Below are positions 33,193 through 44,668 of a stretch of DNA of 64,000 nt, in pieces; within the stretch, counting starts at the first letter, position 1, and each line of letters opens with the position of its first letter. Under the pieces are notes generated by a model. That model ran no database searches. It worked only from the letters and a program-made list of their open reading frames with translations, and had not been told where the DNA came from. Position numbers and translations under genes: made by a program. The stretch covers positions 145,767,949 through 145,831,948 of the forward strand of contig CM023454.1 of NCBI GenBank assembly GCA_013339765.2, in the 5' to 3' direction. The stretch comes from Haemaphysalis longicornis (taxonomy: Eukaryota; Arthropoda; Arachnida; Ixodida; Ixodidae).

Positions 33193-34250
33193 TCAGAAGT
33201 GTTTCTGTCGGCACAAGGCGCAAGTGGTCGCTGTGTCGGTTTCCCAAGGTGCCATCTCCAAAACGGACACTGGCTGATGACGGAGGGATGCCCACAACAC
33301 TGGCCCCATGTACCCGGGGTTCGCGCATACACCATCACCTGGCTGCAGTGATGGGGCCTGCCGGGACCCTCTGTCGGCATACAACTTCTGCTTGATTTGG
33401 TTTAGAAGTACAGATGCCTGCAGGCTTGGCCTCAGGACATCTAACGGAGTCTTGAACATTCTTTCCGTCAAAAGTTCACTTGGTGGCCGACCTGTTAATT
33501 CATGTGGTGTGGCCCTGTAGTGAAATAGGAACCTGGAGATCTGCGTTTGGAAGTTCCCAGAGCCAGACTTCTTGAGTTTGTTCTTTACAGTTTGTACAAC
33601 TCGTTCAGCTGCACCGTTTGAGGCAGGGTGATACAGCGGTACGAGCATGCGGCGTATTCCATTTCGAGTTAAGAACTCAAGGTACTGGCACTGGTGAAGG
33701 CAGGACCGTTGTCGGAAACTTACGTCAGACATGCCATGCTGACCGAATGCAATTCTCAAGGCAGAAATGGTAGCTTCTGCAGATGTGGAAGACGCAGGAA
33801 AGACTTCTATCCACTTTGAGAACGCATCCACAATAACCAAGAACGTGTGACCGAGGAATGGCCCCCCAAAGTCAATCTGAAGTATTCACCAGGGTCGCTT
33901 TGGGAAAGGCCATGGCGTCTTCTGAACCGGCTGTGCAGCTCGATGTTGAGTCTGGCACGTGGCGCAGCTCTTCACACTGTTGGCAATGTCATTGTCAATG
34001 CCTGGCCACCAAACATGAATCTTGGCAATCATGTTCCTCTTCTCGTTACCCGGGTGGCTGGCATGAAGAATGCCAAGAACTTGGGCCTGCAATGATTTTG
34101 GAATCACAACTCTTGATCCCCAGAATAGGCAACCCTCATGGAGACTGAGTTCTGAGCTTCTGGTATTGAAGGGGTTCCACTCTGGTCCCACTGGGAGGCT
34201 TTCTCCTTTCAGAACAGCAAGAACAACATCACGCAGAACCGGATCATTTC
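33193..34250 (-). pseudogene. int: Mag-like Gypsy integrase
   Basis: The zinc domain (HASHPGNEKRNMIAKIHVWW, then SCATCQ) lies near 34080-33970, with a frame change near 33845. The core, from VIVDAFSKWIEVFP at 33840, reads VSFRQRSC where a D-N-G block is expected, PASNGAAERVVQTVKNKL (the Glu of the DDE triad), FLFHYRATPHELTGRPPSEL and, near the end, GDGVCANPGYMGPVLW. The second catalytic Asp region is garbled, so the enzyme is dead. Confidence 0.75.
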
Positions 34251-34960
34251 CTGTGGCTTTGGCCACAACACCAGGTGAAAGCAATCGCGGATATGCCTCC
34301 TCCAGCTGGAAGATTTCAGCAGGTCGTGGTAATGCAGTGGTGTCAGTTGGCAGAGGCAGTCTACTAAGAGCATCAGCGGGGCCGAGCTCTTTGCCAGGCT
34401 TATATACAAGTTCGTACTTGTACGCAGAGAAAGCTTCAGAGCCCACCTGTTGGCGCTCAGCTGTCCAAGAAGTGGCTTGTGGTCAGTGTGTGCTTCCAAT
34501 GAGATGCCCCACAAGTACTGGTGGAACCGATCCACGCCAAACACTAAAGCCAATGCCTCCTTGTCGAGTTGACTGTAGATTTGTTCTGCTTTTGACAAGC
34601 TCCTTGAGGCAAAAACAATGGGTAGTTGCCGGCCATCGGCATTTTTGTGTGCCAGGACTGCACCGTAACCCATAAGGCGATGCGTCGCAGCTGGGGCAAA
34701 CAGGCCTGGCAGGGTTGAAATGCACAAGGAACTGGAGCTGATGTCACCAAGTGCTTGCAGGCAGTGAATGCGTCTTGTTGTTCTTGTTTCCACTCCCACT
34801 TCTTCCCCTCACAAAGAAGCAAGTGCAGTGGATGAAGGAGTGACGAAAGATTGCGGTAAGACGCGCCTGTAAAGTTGACAAGTCCAAAAAAACTCCGAAA
34901 GTTCCTTGACATCTTGAGGCACAGGAGCATGCAGAATGGCTGCTACCTTGTCAACGTTCG
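34251..34960 (-). pseudogene. Mag-like Gypsy RNase H and connection region
   Basis: NFRSFFGLVNFTGASYRNLS near 34900 is the connection block; EWKQEQQDAFTACKHLV follows. RNase H shows PIVFASRSLSKAEQIYSQLD, ALALVFGVDRFHQYLWG, EAHTDHKPLLGQLS and LVYKPGKELGPADALSRL (34400-34350). The frame changes about three times. Confidence 0.75.
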
Positions 34961-35556
34961 GGCAAAGGCCTTCCTTGCTGATGATGTGCCCGAGATACTC
35001 AACTTGTGGTACGAAGAAGTGTCATTTTTCAAGTTTTCAGCTTGAGGCCAGATTGCTGAAGCTTGCTAAGCACAGCACGGAGGTTGCGAAGGTGCTCAGC
35101 ATCATTAGTGCCCGTTACAAGAATGACGTCGAAATACACTGCTACGTGTGGCAGTCTCCTGAGCAAGTTCTCCATCTCACGCTGAAATATGGCAGGAGCA
35201 GATGATACACCAAAAGGCAACTGGGTGTACTGAAACAACCACATATGCGGCGAAATGGTGACGTACTCTCTAGAGGCCTCGTCAAAGACAAGCTTCTGGT
35301 ACGCATCTCGACAAAGCCAATTTTGTGGATTTCTCACCTTTCAGCAAGCACAGTCCACAGGTCCTCGATCCTTGGAATGCGGTGCTATTCCACTGTTGCC
35401 ACTGGGTTTATGGTGACACTAGTCTCCACAGATTCTGATGCGTCCGTCCCTTTTGGTACACAGGAATAATAGGGCCGCCCATTTAGCTGTCCTGACTGGA
35501 AACAAGAATGGAATCTCTTCTTAATCTTTGGAGTTCTCTTGAGTGACTTCCGTCTG
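34961..35556 (-). pseudogene. Mag-like Gypsy reverse transcriptase, YxDD box mutated
   Basis: KLVFDEASREYVTISPHMWL, FQYTQLPFGVSSAPAIFQRE and a catalytic box near 35128 reading VAVYFDVILVTG, where the family has YFDDILVTG. The second catalytic aspartate is valine, which should abolish polymerase activity. The N-terminal fingers (35340-35556) are heavily damaged. Confidence 0.75.
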
Positions 35557-36045
35557 TCAAGGCATACGGCAGTGGGCGTGGACTGAAGAAGAAACTACGC
35601 GGAGTATCTGAACAACCATGTAGAGAAGCTTTGAACCCTTGAACGTACCCAAGCCTTCTTCAAACACTTCGGCATAGTCTTGAACTAGGTGTTTGATGTC
35701 GGAAAGTGCGTGTACGTTCACTTCAACGTCGGAAACGCCGATGCCCACCTCATGCATCCAGTTGCGTCCTAGAAGAGTGGGCGATCCGTCCTCGGTCAGA
35801 AAAATAGGTAGGTCGGCCTCCTTGCCATGAAACTTCAGGCTGACGTCAGCTTTGCCTTGAGCCTTTTTCAGTTCCCCGGAAAAGCTTCGCAGAAGCACTT
35901 GTGACGGCTGCACAGGATCCGAAGCCAAAAGCTGTAGAAGACGCGACTTCGCCATGACAGGGACACTTGCCCCCGTGTCTACTTCCATGCGGAGCGGCTT
36001 GCCGCAAACGTCAACAGTGACGGTGGAAGGCGGAGGCGGCGTGGC
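35557..36045 (-). pseudogene. pro: Mag-like Gypsy aspartic protease
   Basis: MEVDTGASVPVM near 35985-35950 is an intact active-site loop (D-T-G-A). ADVSLKFHGKEADLPIFL and PTLLGRNWMHEVG (the ILGRNWL-like flap end) follow, then DYAEVFEEGLGTFKG, the RT lead-in. The 13-bp target duplication of the inserted Penelope composite starts at 36046, so gag is found only beyond 51757. Confidence 0.75.
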
Positions 36046-36058
36046 GTAGTCAACTTGC
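36046..36058. repeat. 13-bp target duplication GTAGTCAACTTGC (second copy 51745-51757)
   Basis: GTAGTCAACTTGC stands at both edges of the Penelope composite, at 36046-36058 and 51745-51757. It proves that everything between them entered the Gypsy element, or grew from one insertion into it. Confidence 0.85.
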
Positions 36059-36275
36059 TAAAGTTGATGCTTGGGCGAGTTGGTGTTCCATAATCTTCAA
36101 TTCACAGCGCAAACAAGAAATGAGGACGACAGAGAGGGCACTACACACAGGCGCTGACTAACAACTGAAATTTATTGCTGTGACGTCTGGCATATAAATA
36201 CAGCAGAAATCAAGGCAACAAAGAAATCGACACATAACATGTGAAAATAAATATAACAATTCCGCCACGACATCT

Positions 36276-38450
36276 CTACCACCACGCGCTTACAAACCGT
36301 CTAGATAGTCGATTTCTTTTGATGATAGCGAGAGAAGGGACGCTTACACACTTTTCTTCTCTTTTTGCTATCTTATGAGCCTCAATAATTTCCCTTGTCA
36401 GTTTATGCTTATTTCTACACAATATTGCGGTACTACTGAAGATAGGCTCGCACCCAGGACAGTCCCTGCAACGTACTCCTTCATGGCCGCTTTTGCTTTT
36501 TTCCACGTTGTAACTATGTTCCTTTAGCCTACCATAGCACATCTCCCCGTTTGCCCGATATATTCTCTGCCACACAATAAAGGTATGCTGTATGCTATGT
36601 TTGTGGCACATGGGATGAACTGTCGTTGGTGCTTCTTCCTACAAACCTCAGAACTTGGGGTATCGCTGTTCACGTGTCTACATAGTCTGGAAAGTTTATC
36701 TGGAGCTGAAAAAACAGCACTGACATCGGCAGGCTTGGCAATTATTTTTAGATTATGCGAGACCGTATGTATGTACGGCAATACTGCAACCTCACCTTTC
36801 TTTTTGTTATCCCGATCATTTTTTTGCCTAGTTTTCATTTTCTTCAGCAAACCATCGGCAACAGACGGTAATAGGTATGTAGGATAACATGAATTAATTA
36901 GGCGATTAAACCTGATCCTGAAACTAAAGTGCGCATGATATGAACGCATGACTTAACAAGTGCATTTTTCAGGCACAGATTCGTAATTCCTCATGTAACA
37001 AGTTTCGAATGCACAGAGTCATACTCAAGAAGCGACTTCTTGCCTCGAGGTTTGCATTTCCTACAAATGTGCTCTTGATTAAAAGAAAGGTGAAGATCGA
37101 GAAAACGAATACATCCTCCAACGGTTAATTCATGGGTTACTACTAGAGGCTTCACACAGTCATTAAAAATTGTTAGGAGTTGTTGCATCAAAGTGTTAGT
37201 GCTTTGTTTGTCACATGGAAACACTACTAGGTAGTCGTCAACAAATCTAAAAATGTCTGCTGACATGGCTGTCTTGAGTGGTCTTTGCGAGCTAAATAAA
37301 AGTCACTTATAATGGGTGCGATGCATGAACCAATGCAGATGTCATTCTTTTGGATGTAAGTTCCGTGGTTCCAGGTTGAAAAAGTAGAGTTCATATGAAA
37401 GGCAACAAGTTCTAAAAATCCGGCAACCGTCATAACGGCAGCGTTCTGAAATGCGAGCGGGTCCATGAATGTCGATCTCAGTCTTCTAAAAACTGAAGCA
37501 ACTCATCTTGCGGAATCGAATAATAAAGGTCTTTCACATAAAATGAGCATGCCGTGTAGTGGTTGTCTGCTTTAGCATCCAAAACCATAATAACATCTGA
37601 AGAACTTTTCATTATGAAGGGATCGTTAATATGTAAATCCGTAGCTTCTCCTGTAAAAACAAAGAAATGCTTTCCTGCCAAGTTCCGTTCTCAGAAACAA
37701 TTGCCCTCAAGGGTCACTGAATCATATGCGTTTTTGCGTCTGAAGAATGTTTCTCAGGCCCAATTCGAAGACTTGTCTACCCTTCCGGCAAGCTCTTGCA
37801 AGTTTAACTTGTTGCATAGCATCTTAGCTTTAGTCTGTACTTTTGAAAGACTAATGCTGTCACGGCGGCAAAGAACGGAGTCAATTGCTTCTAAGGCTTT
37901 TGAGTTGTGCAATTATTTAGGAAGTACTACAAATCCCCCTTCCTTATCAGCAGGTAACAGAGCTAACGAGTTCTGCTTTAGGTATGACGCAACTTTTCTT
38001 ACAGGTAAGTTACTAGTTGTAGGCTTACATCGAGCAAGCACATCGACGCCTTCCGAGACACATCTATCCTTCTCGTGTTCTGCAGCCAGGCCTTACACTT
38101 GCATTACCAAACACAGAAGTTCCGGTGCTGTTTTCCGTGGAGGCACCGCAAACTTTGGGTCCACGATTGAGAACACCGTGTACATAGCCTGGAAGGCTTA
38201 CTCCGCTTGCAGCGTAGACTTGGTTTCTCGACGTCTCCGTTTTGGCTGGCGCGCTGGCACGAAGCTCTCTCAAGGTCTGCTGCCAAAGGAACTCAGCCGT
38301 CCTGTAAGCCGTGGTAGAGTACTCTCTCCATTTCCTTCTGGCCCACGGGTGACTGTTGGTCTCGCAGAGCATACCGTACAGGCAATCCCGAAGAAGTCGA
38401 ACCTGTCGCTGCCATTACGACCGCACAATCCTGCAGACACGTAATGCGTG
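36276..38450 (-). pseudogene. Penelope-like RT / GIY-YIG protein, unit A1
   Basis: Reading down the minus strand: HGVLNRGPKVCGASTE (N-terminal GPKF block, 38150), a damaged middle, CSFYVKDLYYSIPQDELLQF (37560), NDICIGSCIAPIISDFYLAR (37340), FRFVDDYLVV with both catalytic Asp near 37250, CIRFLDLHLSFN, then IAYSIPLLCGREYIGQTGRC (GIY-YIG nuclease, 36590-36540) and SKSGHEGVRCRDCPGCEPIF. In this family the RT copies RNA and the GIY-YIG domain nicks the target. Several frameshifts make it a pseudogene. Confidence 0.75.
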
Positions 38451-38631
38451 GCCTACACAAGGGTTGAAGTTGCCGAACAGAGGACCAATAATTGGCGTGA
38501 ACTGCTTATTCCGGATATAGTACGACGAAACACGGGTTCGGCAAATAGTGATAGTGATGAACGTAACAAGAAGGCAGCGGTCCATGGTAGAACACATAGA
38601 AGAGCCCGTTGTACAAGAAATATAACTGGTT

Positions 38632-39458
38632 AAAGTTGATGCTTGGGCGAGTTGGTGTTCCATAATCTTGAATTCACAGCGCAAACAAGAAACGAGGACA
38701 ATAGGGAGGGCACGACATACAGACGCTGACTAACAAATGAAGTTTATTGCTGTGATGTCTGGCATATAAATACAGCAGAAATCAAGGCAACAAAGAAATC
38801 GACACATAACATGTGAAAATAAAATATAACAATTACGCCACAACGTCACTACCACCAGGGGCTTACAAACCGTCTAGATAGTTTATTCTTTTTGATTATA
38901 CCGCGACAGAAGGGACGCTTGCACACTTTTCTTTCCTTTTTGCTATCTTATGAGCCTCAATAATTTCCCTTGTCAGTTTATGCTTATTTCTACACAATTT
39001 TGCGGTACTACTGAAGATAGGCTCGCACCCAGGACAGTCCCTGCAATGTACTCCTTGATGGCCGCTTTTGCTTTTTTCCACGTTGTAACTGTGTTCCTTT
39101 AGCCTATCATTAACGCATCTCCCCGTTTGCCCGATATATTCTCTGCCACACAATAAAGGTATGCTGTATGCTATGTTTGTGGCACATGGGATGAACTGTC
39201 GTTGGTGCTTCTTCCTACAAACCTCAGAACTTGCGGTATCGCTGTTCACGTGTCTACATAGTCTGGAAAGTTTATCTGGAGCTGAAAAAACACTTACATC
39301 GGCACGCTTGGCAATTCTTTTTAGATTATGCGACACCGTATGTATGTACGGCAATACTGCAACCTTCCCTTTCTTTTTGTTATTCTGATCATTTTTTTGC
39401 CTAGTCTTCATTTTCTTCAGGAAACCTTCGGCAATGGCGTTAATAGATATGTAGGATT
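38632..39458 (-). pseudogene. Penelope-like GIY-YIG end, partial unit A2
   Basis: The 3' end repeats that of unit A1 (TAAAGTTGATGCTTGGGCGA at 38632, as at 36059). The frame 39411-38896 is open: KLSRLCRHVNSDTASSEVC, IAYSIPLLCGREYIGQTGRC, VNDRLKEHSYNVEKSKSGHQ and DCPGCEPIFSSTAKLCRNKH. The GIY-YIG core is undamaged here, but RT is missing. At 39458 the orientation flips. Confidence 0.75.
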
Positions 39459-40436
39459 AGTATTAGTCTTTCAAAAGATGCTATGCAAAAAGTTAAACTT
39501 GCAAGAGCTTGCCGGACGGGTAGGCAAGTCTTCGAATTGGGCATTAGAAATATTCTTGAACGCGAAAACGCATAAGATTCAGTGGCCCTTGAGGGCAATT
39601 GTTTCGGAGAACGCAACTTGGCAAGAAGCAGTATCTTTGTTTTTAAAGGAGAAGCTACGGATTTGACATATTAACGATCCCTTCATGGTGAAAAGTTCTT
39701 CAGAAGTTATTAAGGTTTTGGATGCTAAAGCAGACAACCACTACACGGCATGCTCATGTGATGTCAAAGACCTTTATTATTCTATTCCGCAAGACGAGTT
39801 GCTTCAGTTTTTAGAAGACGAAATCGACATTCACGGACCCGTCGCATTTCAGAACGCTGCCGGTATGACGGTTGCCGGATTTTCAGAACTTGTTGCCTTT
39901 TATCTGAACTCTACTTTTTCAACGTGGACCGGCAGAACTTATATCCAAAAGAATGACATCTGCATTGGTTCATGCATCGCACCCATTATAAGTGACTTTT
40001 ATTCAGCTCGCAAAGATGGGTTTTAGCAGACCGACTCAAGACAGCCATGTCAGCACACATTTTTAGATTTGTTGACGACTACCTAGTAGTGTTTCCATGT
40101 GACAAACAAAGCACTAACACTTTGATGCAACAACTCCTAACAATTTTTAATGACTGTTTCAAGCCTTTAGTAGTAACCCATCAACTAACCCTTAGAGGAT
40201 GTAGTTGATTTCTCGATCTTCACCTTTCTTTTAATCATGAGCACATTTGTTGGAAATACGAACCTCGAGGCAAGAAGTCGCTTCTTGCGTATGACTCTGC
40301 GCATTCGAAACTTGTTAAAAGAGGAATTGCGAATCTGTGCCTGAAAAATTCTTTTGTTAGGTCATGCGTTCATATGATGCGCTTAAGTTTCATGGATCAG
40401 GTTAATTGCCTAATTAATGCAGGTTATCCTACATAT
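39459..40436 (+). pseudogene. Penelope-like RT, inverted part of composite A
   Basis: Plus-strand RT blocks: NAKTHKIQWPLRAIVSENAT, CSCDVKDLYYSIPQDELLQF, NDICIGSCIAPIISDFYSAR, then after a stop FRFVDDYLVV near 40056 and RGKKSLLAYDSAHSKLVK. The sequence breaks at 40437 (…CCTACATAT) and resumes after the Gypsy insert at 50549 with the duplicated ATAT. The N-terminal half is missing. Confidence 0.75.
40433..40436. repeat. 4-bp target duplication ATAT (second copy 50549-50552)
   Basis: ATAT directly precedes the left LTR and directly follows the right LTR of the plus-strand Gypsy element. Removing the element leaves continuous Penelope coding sequence. Confidence 0.8.
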
Positions 40437-40603
40437 TGTTACCCGTTGGTGTTGTGAATGAAGCTGACAAAGACGAGGAACGTTTTTGGGACTCTTGAAG
40501 AAAGACGAAGGTCCGGTCAGATTCCGATCAGTGTGGCCCTCTACAGTAAATACTGAGAATAGGGTGAATACATTGTGTTCCTTCCCTCTTATATCCTCGT
40601 AAC
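40437..40603 (+). repeat. Plus-strand Gypsy 5' LTR (167 bp)
   Basis: TGTTACCC...CGTAACA, with few differences from 50385-50548. TCTTTTGGTGGAGTGTGCGG follows directly; its TGGTGGAG part may be the primer-binding site. Confidence 0.85.
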
Positions 40604-40748
40604 ATCTTTTGGTGGAGTGTGCGGACTCGTTCCCCTTCGGCGCCCCAGCTCTGCATCGTCTCTCCTTGGTCCCAAGGGTGCAGTTGGGTTCCAAGCTCTA
40701 CCAACCATTACGGAGCTATGCAGCGGGCGCACGTATTCCGTGAAAACC

Positions 40749-41905
40749 ATGCAGCAAGGCACTCAAACATCCCCGCCAATGGGTCTTCCTCCCATCGTCA
40801 TCTTCCAGCCGCGTGACCCCGGTAAGTCCTCCGGTTCCGATAACATCGACGTTGACGACTGTCTGAAGATGTATGAACGCGTCAGCCTACACAACTGGTG
40901 GAACCCGACGATCATGTTAGCCAGTGTGAATTGTTACTTAAAAGATCCCGCACTTGTCTGGTACGAGACAAACGAGGATACCATCACAAGCTGGGACCAG
41001 TTCAAAGAGGAGCTCAGGAAATTGTTCGGCCAGTCTACGGGTCGCCAGATTGCTGCAAAAAACGAACTTGCTTCTCGAGCCCAGTCTGCGACGGAACCCT
41101 ACGTTTCGTACATACTAGACGTGCTGGCTTTAAGCCAGAAGGTTGATCGCAACATGCCCGAGTCAGAAAAAGTCGGCCACGTGCTTAAGGGCATTGCCGA
41201 CGATGCTTTCAATTTGCTTGTCTTTAAGAACTGTACAACTGTGCATGCAATGATTGCTGAAAGCCGACGCTTCAAGGAGGCAAAAAGTCGCCGGATTGGT
41301 CAGCACTTCGCCCGGCTACCGAATACCGCCGCCACATCGACTTGCGAGGAACAGCCCTTACGACATACCGAACTTCCCCCGTCTCCGGCATTAACACGAC
41401 TTATCCGCCGGGAAGTCGAAGCCATGTCCCCTGCTACTTTGGCACCTTATCTAACTGGACCGGACGCCGCTACTGTGTCACTCATTCAGACGGTCGTCCG
41501 TCAAGAAATCGACAACTTGGGCGCCCGGTTTATTCGCGCGTTTCATCTTACCGTCGACTGCAATCCTTGCCCCGCCCAACCTCCAACCTGCCAGGCGTCA
41601 GTATTACTCTCCTCATGCTCGCGATCCCGCAGAATGGCGCACACCTGACGACCGACCAATCTGCTTCCGCTGCCGCGGCGTCGGACATGCCTCCCGCTAC
41701 TGCCGCAACCGCTGGTCCTCGCATCTACGTTCTGGTTTTCAAAATTATCGGCCTTTTGGAAGTCCCTCGCATCAATTTCCGTCCAACCTGCCGCAAGACA
41801 CCTTCCCTGCTGATGCATCCACGTCCCGACCTAGCCGCTCCCCTTCCCCTCACCGCCGCCAGTCGCCTTCGCCGCAAGCTCGCCCCTCGCCTTCTTCGCC
41901 TATAA
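40749..41905 (+). pseudogene. gag: Plus-strand Gypsy gag
   Basis: I choose ATG 40749 (MQQGTQTSPPMGLPPIVIFQ) because gag similarity begins there; the frame is open from 40575. LKMYERVSLHNWW, DPALVWYETNEDTITSWDQF and GQSTGRQIAAKNELASRAQS are the capsid blocks of tick-type Gypsy gag. The frame slips near 41590. The zinc knuckle CFRCRGVGHASRYC (41662-41703) lies in the next frame and is intact, followed by a Ser/Pro/Arg-rich tail. Twelve bases after this tail the Penelope composite begins (41918). Confidence 0.75.
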
Positions 41906-41906
41906 C

Positions 41907-41917
41907 AGCCCCCCATC
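41907..41917. repeat. 11-bp target duplication AGCCCCCCATC (second copy 48132-48142)
   Basis: AGCCCCCCATC stands at both edges of Penelope composite B. The length suits Penelope-like insertion. Confidence 0.85.
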
Positions 41918-42198
41918 AGTTGCAAGTTGGGCGAGTTGGTACGTGTTCATACTTAATCACAGCGCGAAGGACAGGACAGACAGAAAGGTTAACCACTGGA
42001 CAGGTGCTGACTCTCAACTAAATTTATTGAAAACCCGCAACAAACATTTATACTGAAGGCAAACAACGCCGCACGTGTCAAAGAGCATACAAAAACCAAA
42101 GAAAATAGATAAAAGTGCAAACGGAACATGGCTTTTTTGTCGTTATCCATGAACTGGACCTCTTTCTCAGTAAGCACCACTGAAGGGTGGCTCACACA

Positions 42199-44086
42199 CT
42201 AATCGCCCCTCTTGCTAATGTGATAGGCTTCAACTATCTCACGGTGTAGCTGCTTCGGGTGCTTGGTAAGAATATCAGTTTCGTGAAACACCGGTTCGCA
42301 GCCGCACGTGTGGCAGTGTGAGGACAAAGGCGGCCGCGGACGTTTGTTAAAGGAGAGCGCATGCTCTCGCAATCTAACATTGGCACACCTACCCGTCTGC
42401 CCTATGTATGATGCGCCGCACCTGAGAGGGACTCGGTACACGACACTGGTTTGGCAGTCCACATACCTGTGCTCATGGTTTGTGCCACACCCTGATTTTG
42501 GGGCCCTTTCTTCCAACGAAGCCTTTCTTTGTACGGCAGCGCACAATCCCTCCAATTTACGTGGGGAAGAAAAAACCACCGTGACACCATACCGATGGCA
42601 ACGTTCTTCAAACCATGCGACGTACGGTGCACATAGGGAATCACGGCCAATTTACTTCTATCCGGTTTTCTCCTTTCCTTATCAGGGTCCCCGCGAGACT
42701 TGACATGCCTGATCAACTTGTTCCCACAACTCCAGAGCGCTGCCCTAGGGTAACCTGCCGCCTCTAGCCTCTTTAACTGACCTTCGAAGCTTTCCTTCAC
42801 TGTATGGTGGCAGGAGTGGGTTAAGGCTGAGCGCCACACAGAAAAACACACTCCATTTTTCACTAATTTAGAATGACCTGAGTCATAACTTAGGAGGGGT
42901 TTCTCAGAGCGAGGCAAGTACACCCAACAGACATGGCCTACCTCAAATCTTAAACGGAGGTCAAGGAACTGCAGCGCTTGCTATTGTGGAAGCTCAACAG
43001 TAAACTTCAACCCGAAACCACTTTCTCGGAACACTTTCGAGAGATCTATAGCCATGCCGGGTAAATCAGCAGAGTTCACAAAGGTAAGATAATCATCCAC
43101 ATATCTAAAAATGTTACTTGCCATACCACACAAGTTTCGCTCAATGGCACGGTCAACCCTGCTAAGAAAAATTTCGCTGAGTACTGGCGCTACACACGAT
43201 CCAATACAAACACCTGATCTTTGCACAAACAACGACCCTCCCCAGTCTGCAAAGGTAGAGTGCAGGTAGAAAGAAGTTCTAAAAAGGACTCCACAGAAAT
43301 TCCACAACGGCTTATGAAGACCTGTTCATCACTGTCTTCGACAATGCACATCTTCACGCTTTTCATTAGCTCGACATGTGGCAGGGAATAAAAAAGGTCT
43401 TCTACGTCAACACTGAGGGCTCGGCAGTCCCTTGGATTGTCTAGCTTCAAGAATTCCACAATTCGACCTGAATTAGGAACCCGAAAGGGGTCAATAATGG
43501 TTAGGCTAGACAGGTTCCGTTGTAGGTACCCCGACACTACCCGCTGCCAAGAGCCTCGTTCAGAAACAATAGCCCTGAAGGGAAGGTCTAGTTTATGGGT
43601 GTTTGCCGAAAAGAAGACGTCGAGGTGACCTTTCTTAGCGGACTTAACACCAGACACCAAGCGTTCCAAACTAAGCTCGTTTAGGAGGGCCAACGCCCTC
43701 TCTTTCACTTTTGACGGGTTTGCTTGCAATTGCACAAAATTCTTGTCCATAGCTTTGGCACTTTTTTCTGTGAACATGCCTTCAGGAAGAACTACAAAGT
43801 ATCCCTCCTTGTCCGACACCATGATGCGCAGACCATTGGACACGAAAAAATCAACAGCAGGCCTAATGTCCCCCTGCACGCTAGGCCTACCTACAGTCCG
43901 AGCCAAAGTGTCCACGCACTCCGAGATGCACCTAGACCGTTGATCGTCAGTAGCCCTGCTGGCGATGGACCTTGTGGCAACCACTTTGTTGACCGTAGAG
44001 AGCTTCGGCTGGAAAGAGAACTTTGGTCCACGATGGAGTAGCCTGGTGTGATGCTCCGGGAGCACACGGTCACCGAGCACCAACAC
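42199..44086 (-). pseudogene. Penelope-like RT / GIY-YIG protein, unit B1
   Basis: The frame 44086-43190 (298 codons) opens with LHRGPKFSFQPKLSTVNKVV and holds GYFVVLPEGMFTEKSAKAMD, FFSANTHKLDLPFRAIVSER and ALSVDVEDLFYSLPHVELMK. A one-base slip near 43275 moves to RSGVCIGSCVAPVLSEIFLS and FRYVDDYLTF (both Asp present). A further slip leads to KLAVIPYVHRTSHGLKNVA and VVYRVPLRCGASYIGQTGRC, the GIY-YIG nuclease, whose YIG is intact in this unit. A stop follows at RGD. Several breaks, no intact protein. Confidence 0.8.
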
Positions 44087-44668
44087 TTTGGAGGGCTGTG
44101 TTGCCGCCTTCTTCTTCGTGGGTAGATGTGGTCTCGTAGACGCCCAGAGGAATTCGGTAGTCTGCTTGGCAGTCCCGACCCGCTCCTAAGGCAGTCTTCG
44201 AAGTACCGAGCTTGGTATCTCCATTCAGAAGAAAGGATGCGGCATAATCACCGGCTGTGTCCCGCTGAGGGGTACAAATGGCCACACAGAACTCGAACTT
44301 CGGCTGGACAAATTCCATGTTTGATGTGCCAAGCAGCAACTCTCGCTTTGCATATGTACAAAGCAACAAGGGAGGCTAGTACGGCCGGGTTGGCCAGGAA
44401 CGGGTTAAAACAGGTAGTAGAGCCCAATGTAGAAGGAATGAAATGTAGGACAGTTGCAAGTTGGGCGAGATGGTAGGTGTTCATAGTTAGTCACAGCGCG
44501 AAGGACGGGACAGACAGAAAGAATAACCACTGGACAGGCGCTGACTCTCAACGAAATTTATTGAAAACCCGCAACAAACATTTATACTGAAGGCAAACAA
44601 CGCCGCACGTGTCAAAGAGCATACAAAAACCAAAGAAAACCAGATAAAAGTGCAAACGGGAACATGGC

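Noticed and set aside
37563..38444. A 293-codon plus-strand frame, the fourth longest in the window
   Set aside because: It lies antisense to the Penelope RT (unit A1), whose motifs read on the minus strand; the plus-strand translation has no recognisable domain.
40575..40748. Upstream extension of the plus-strand Gypsy gag to the first ATG at 40575
   Set aside because: That start lies within the 5' LTR, which ends at 40603; the gag similarity begins at the ATG at 40749.
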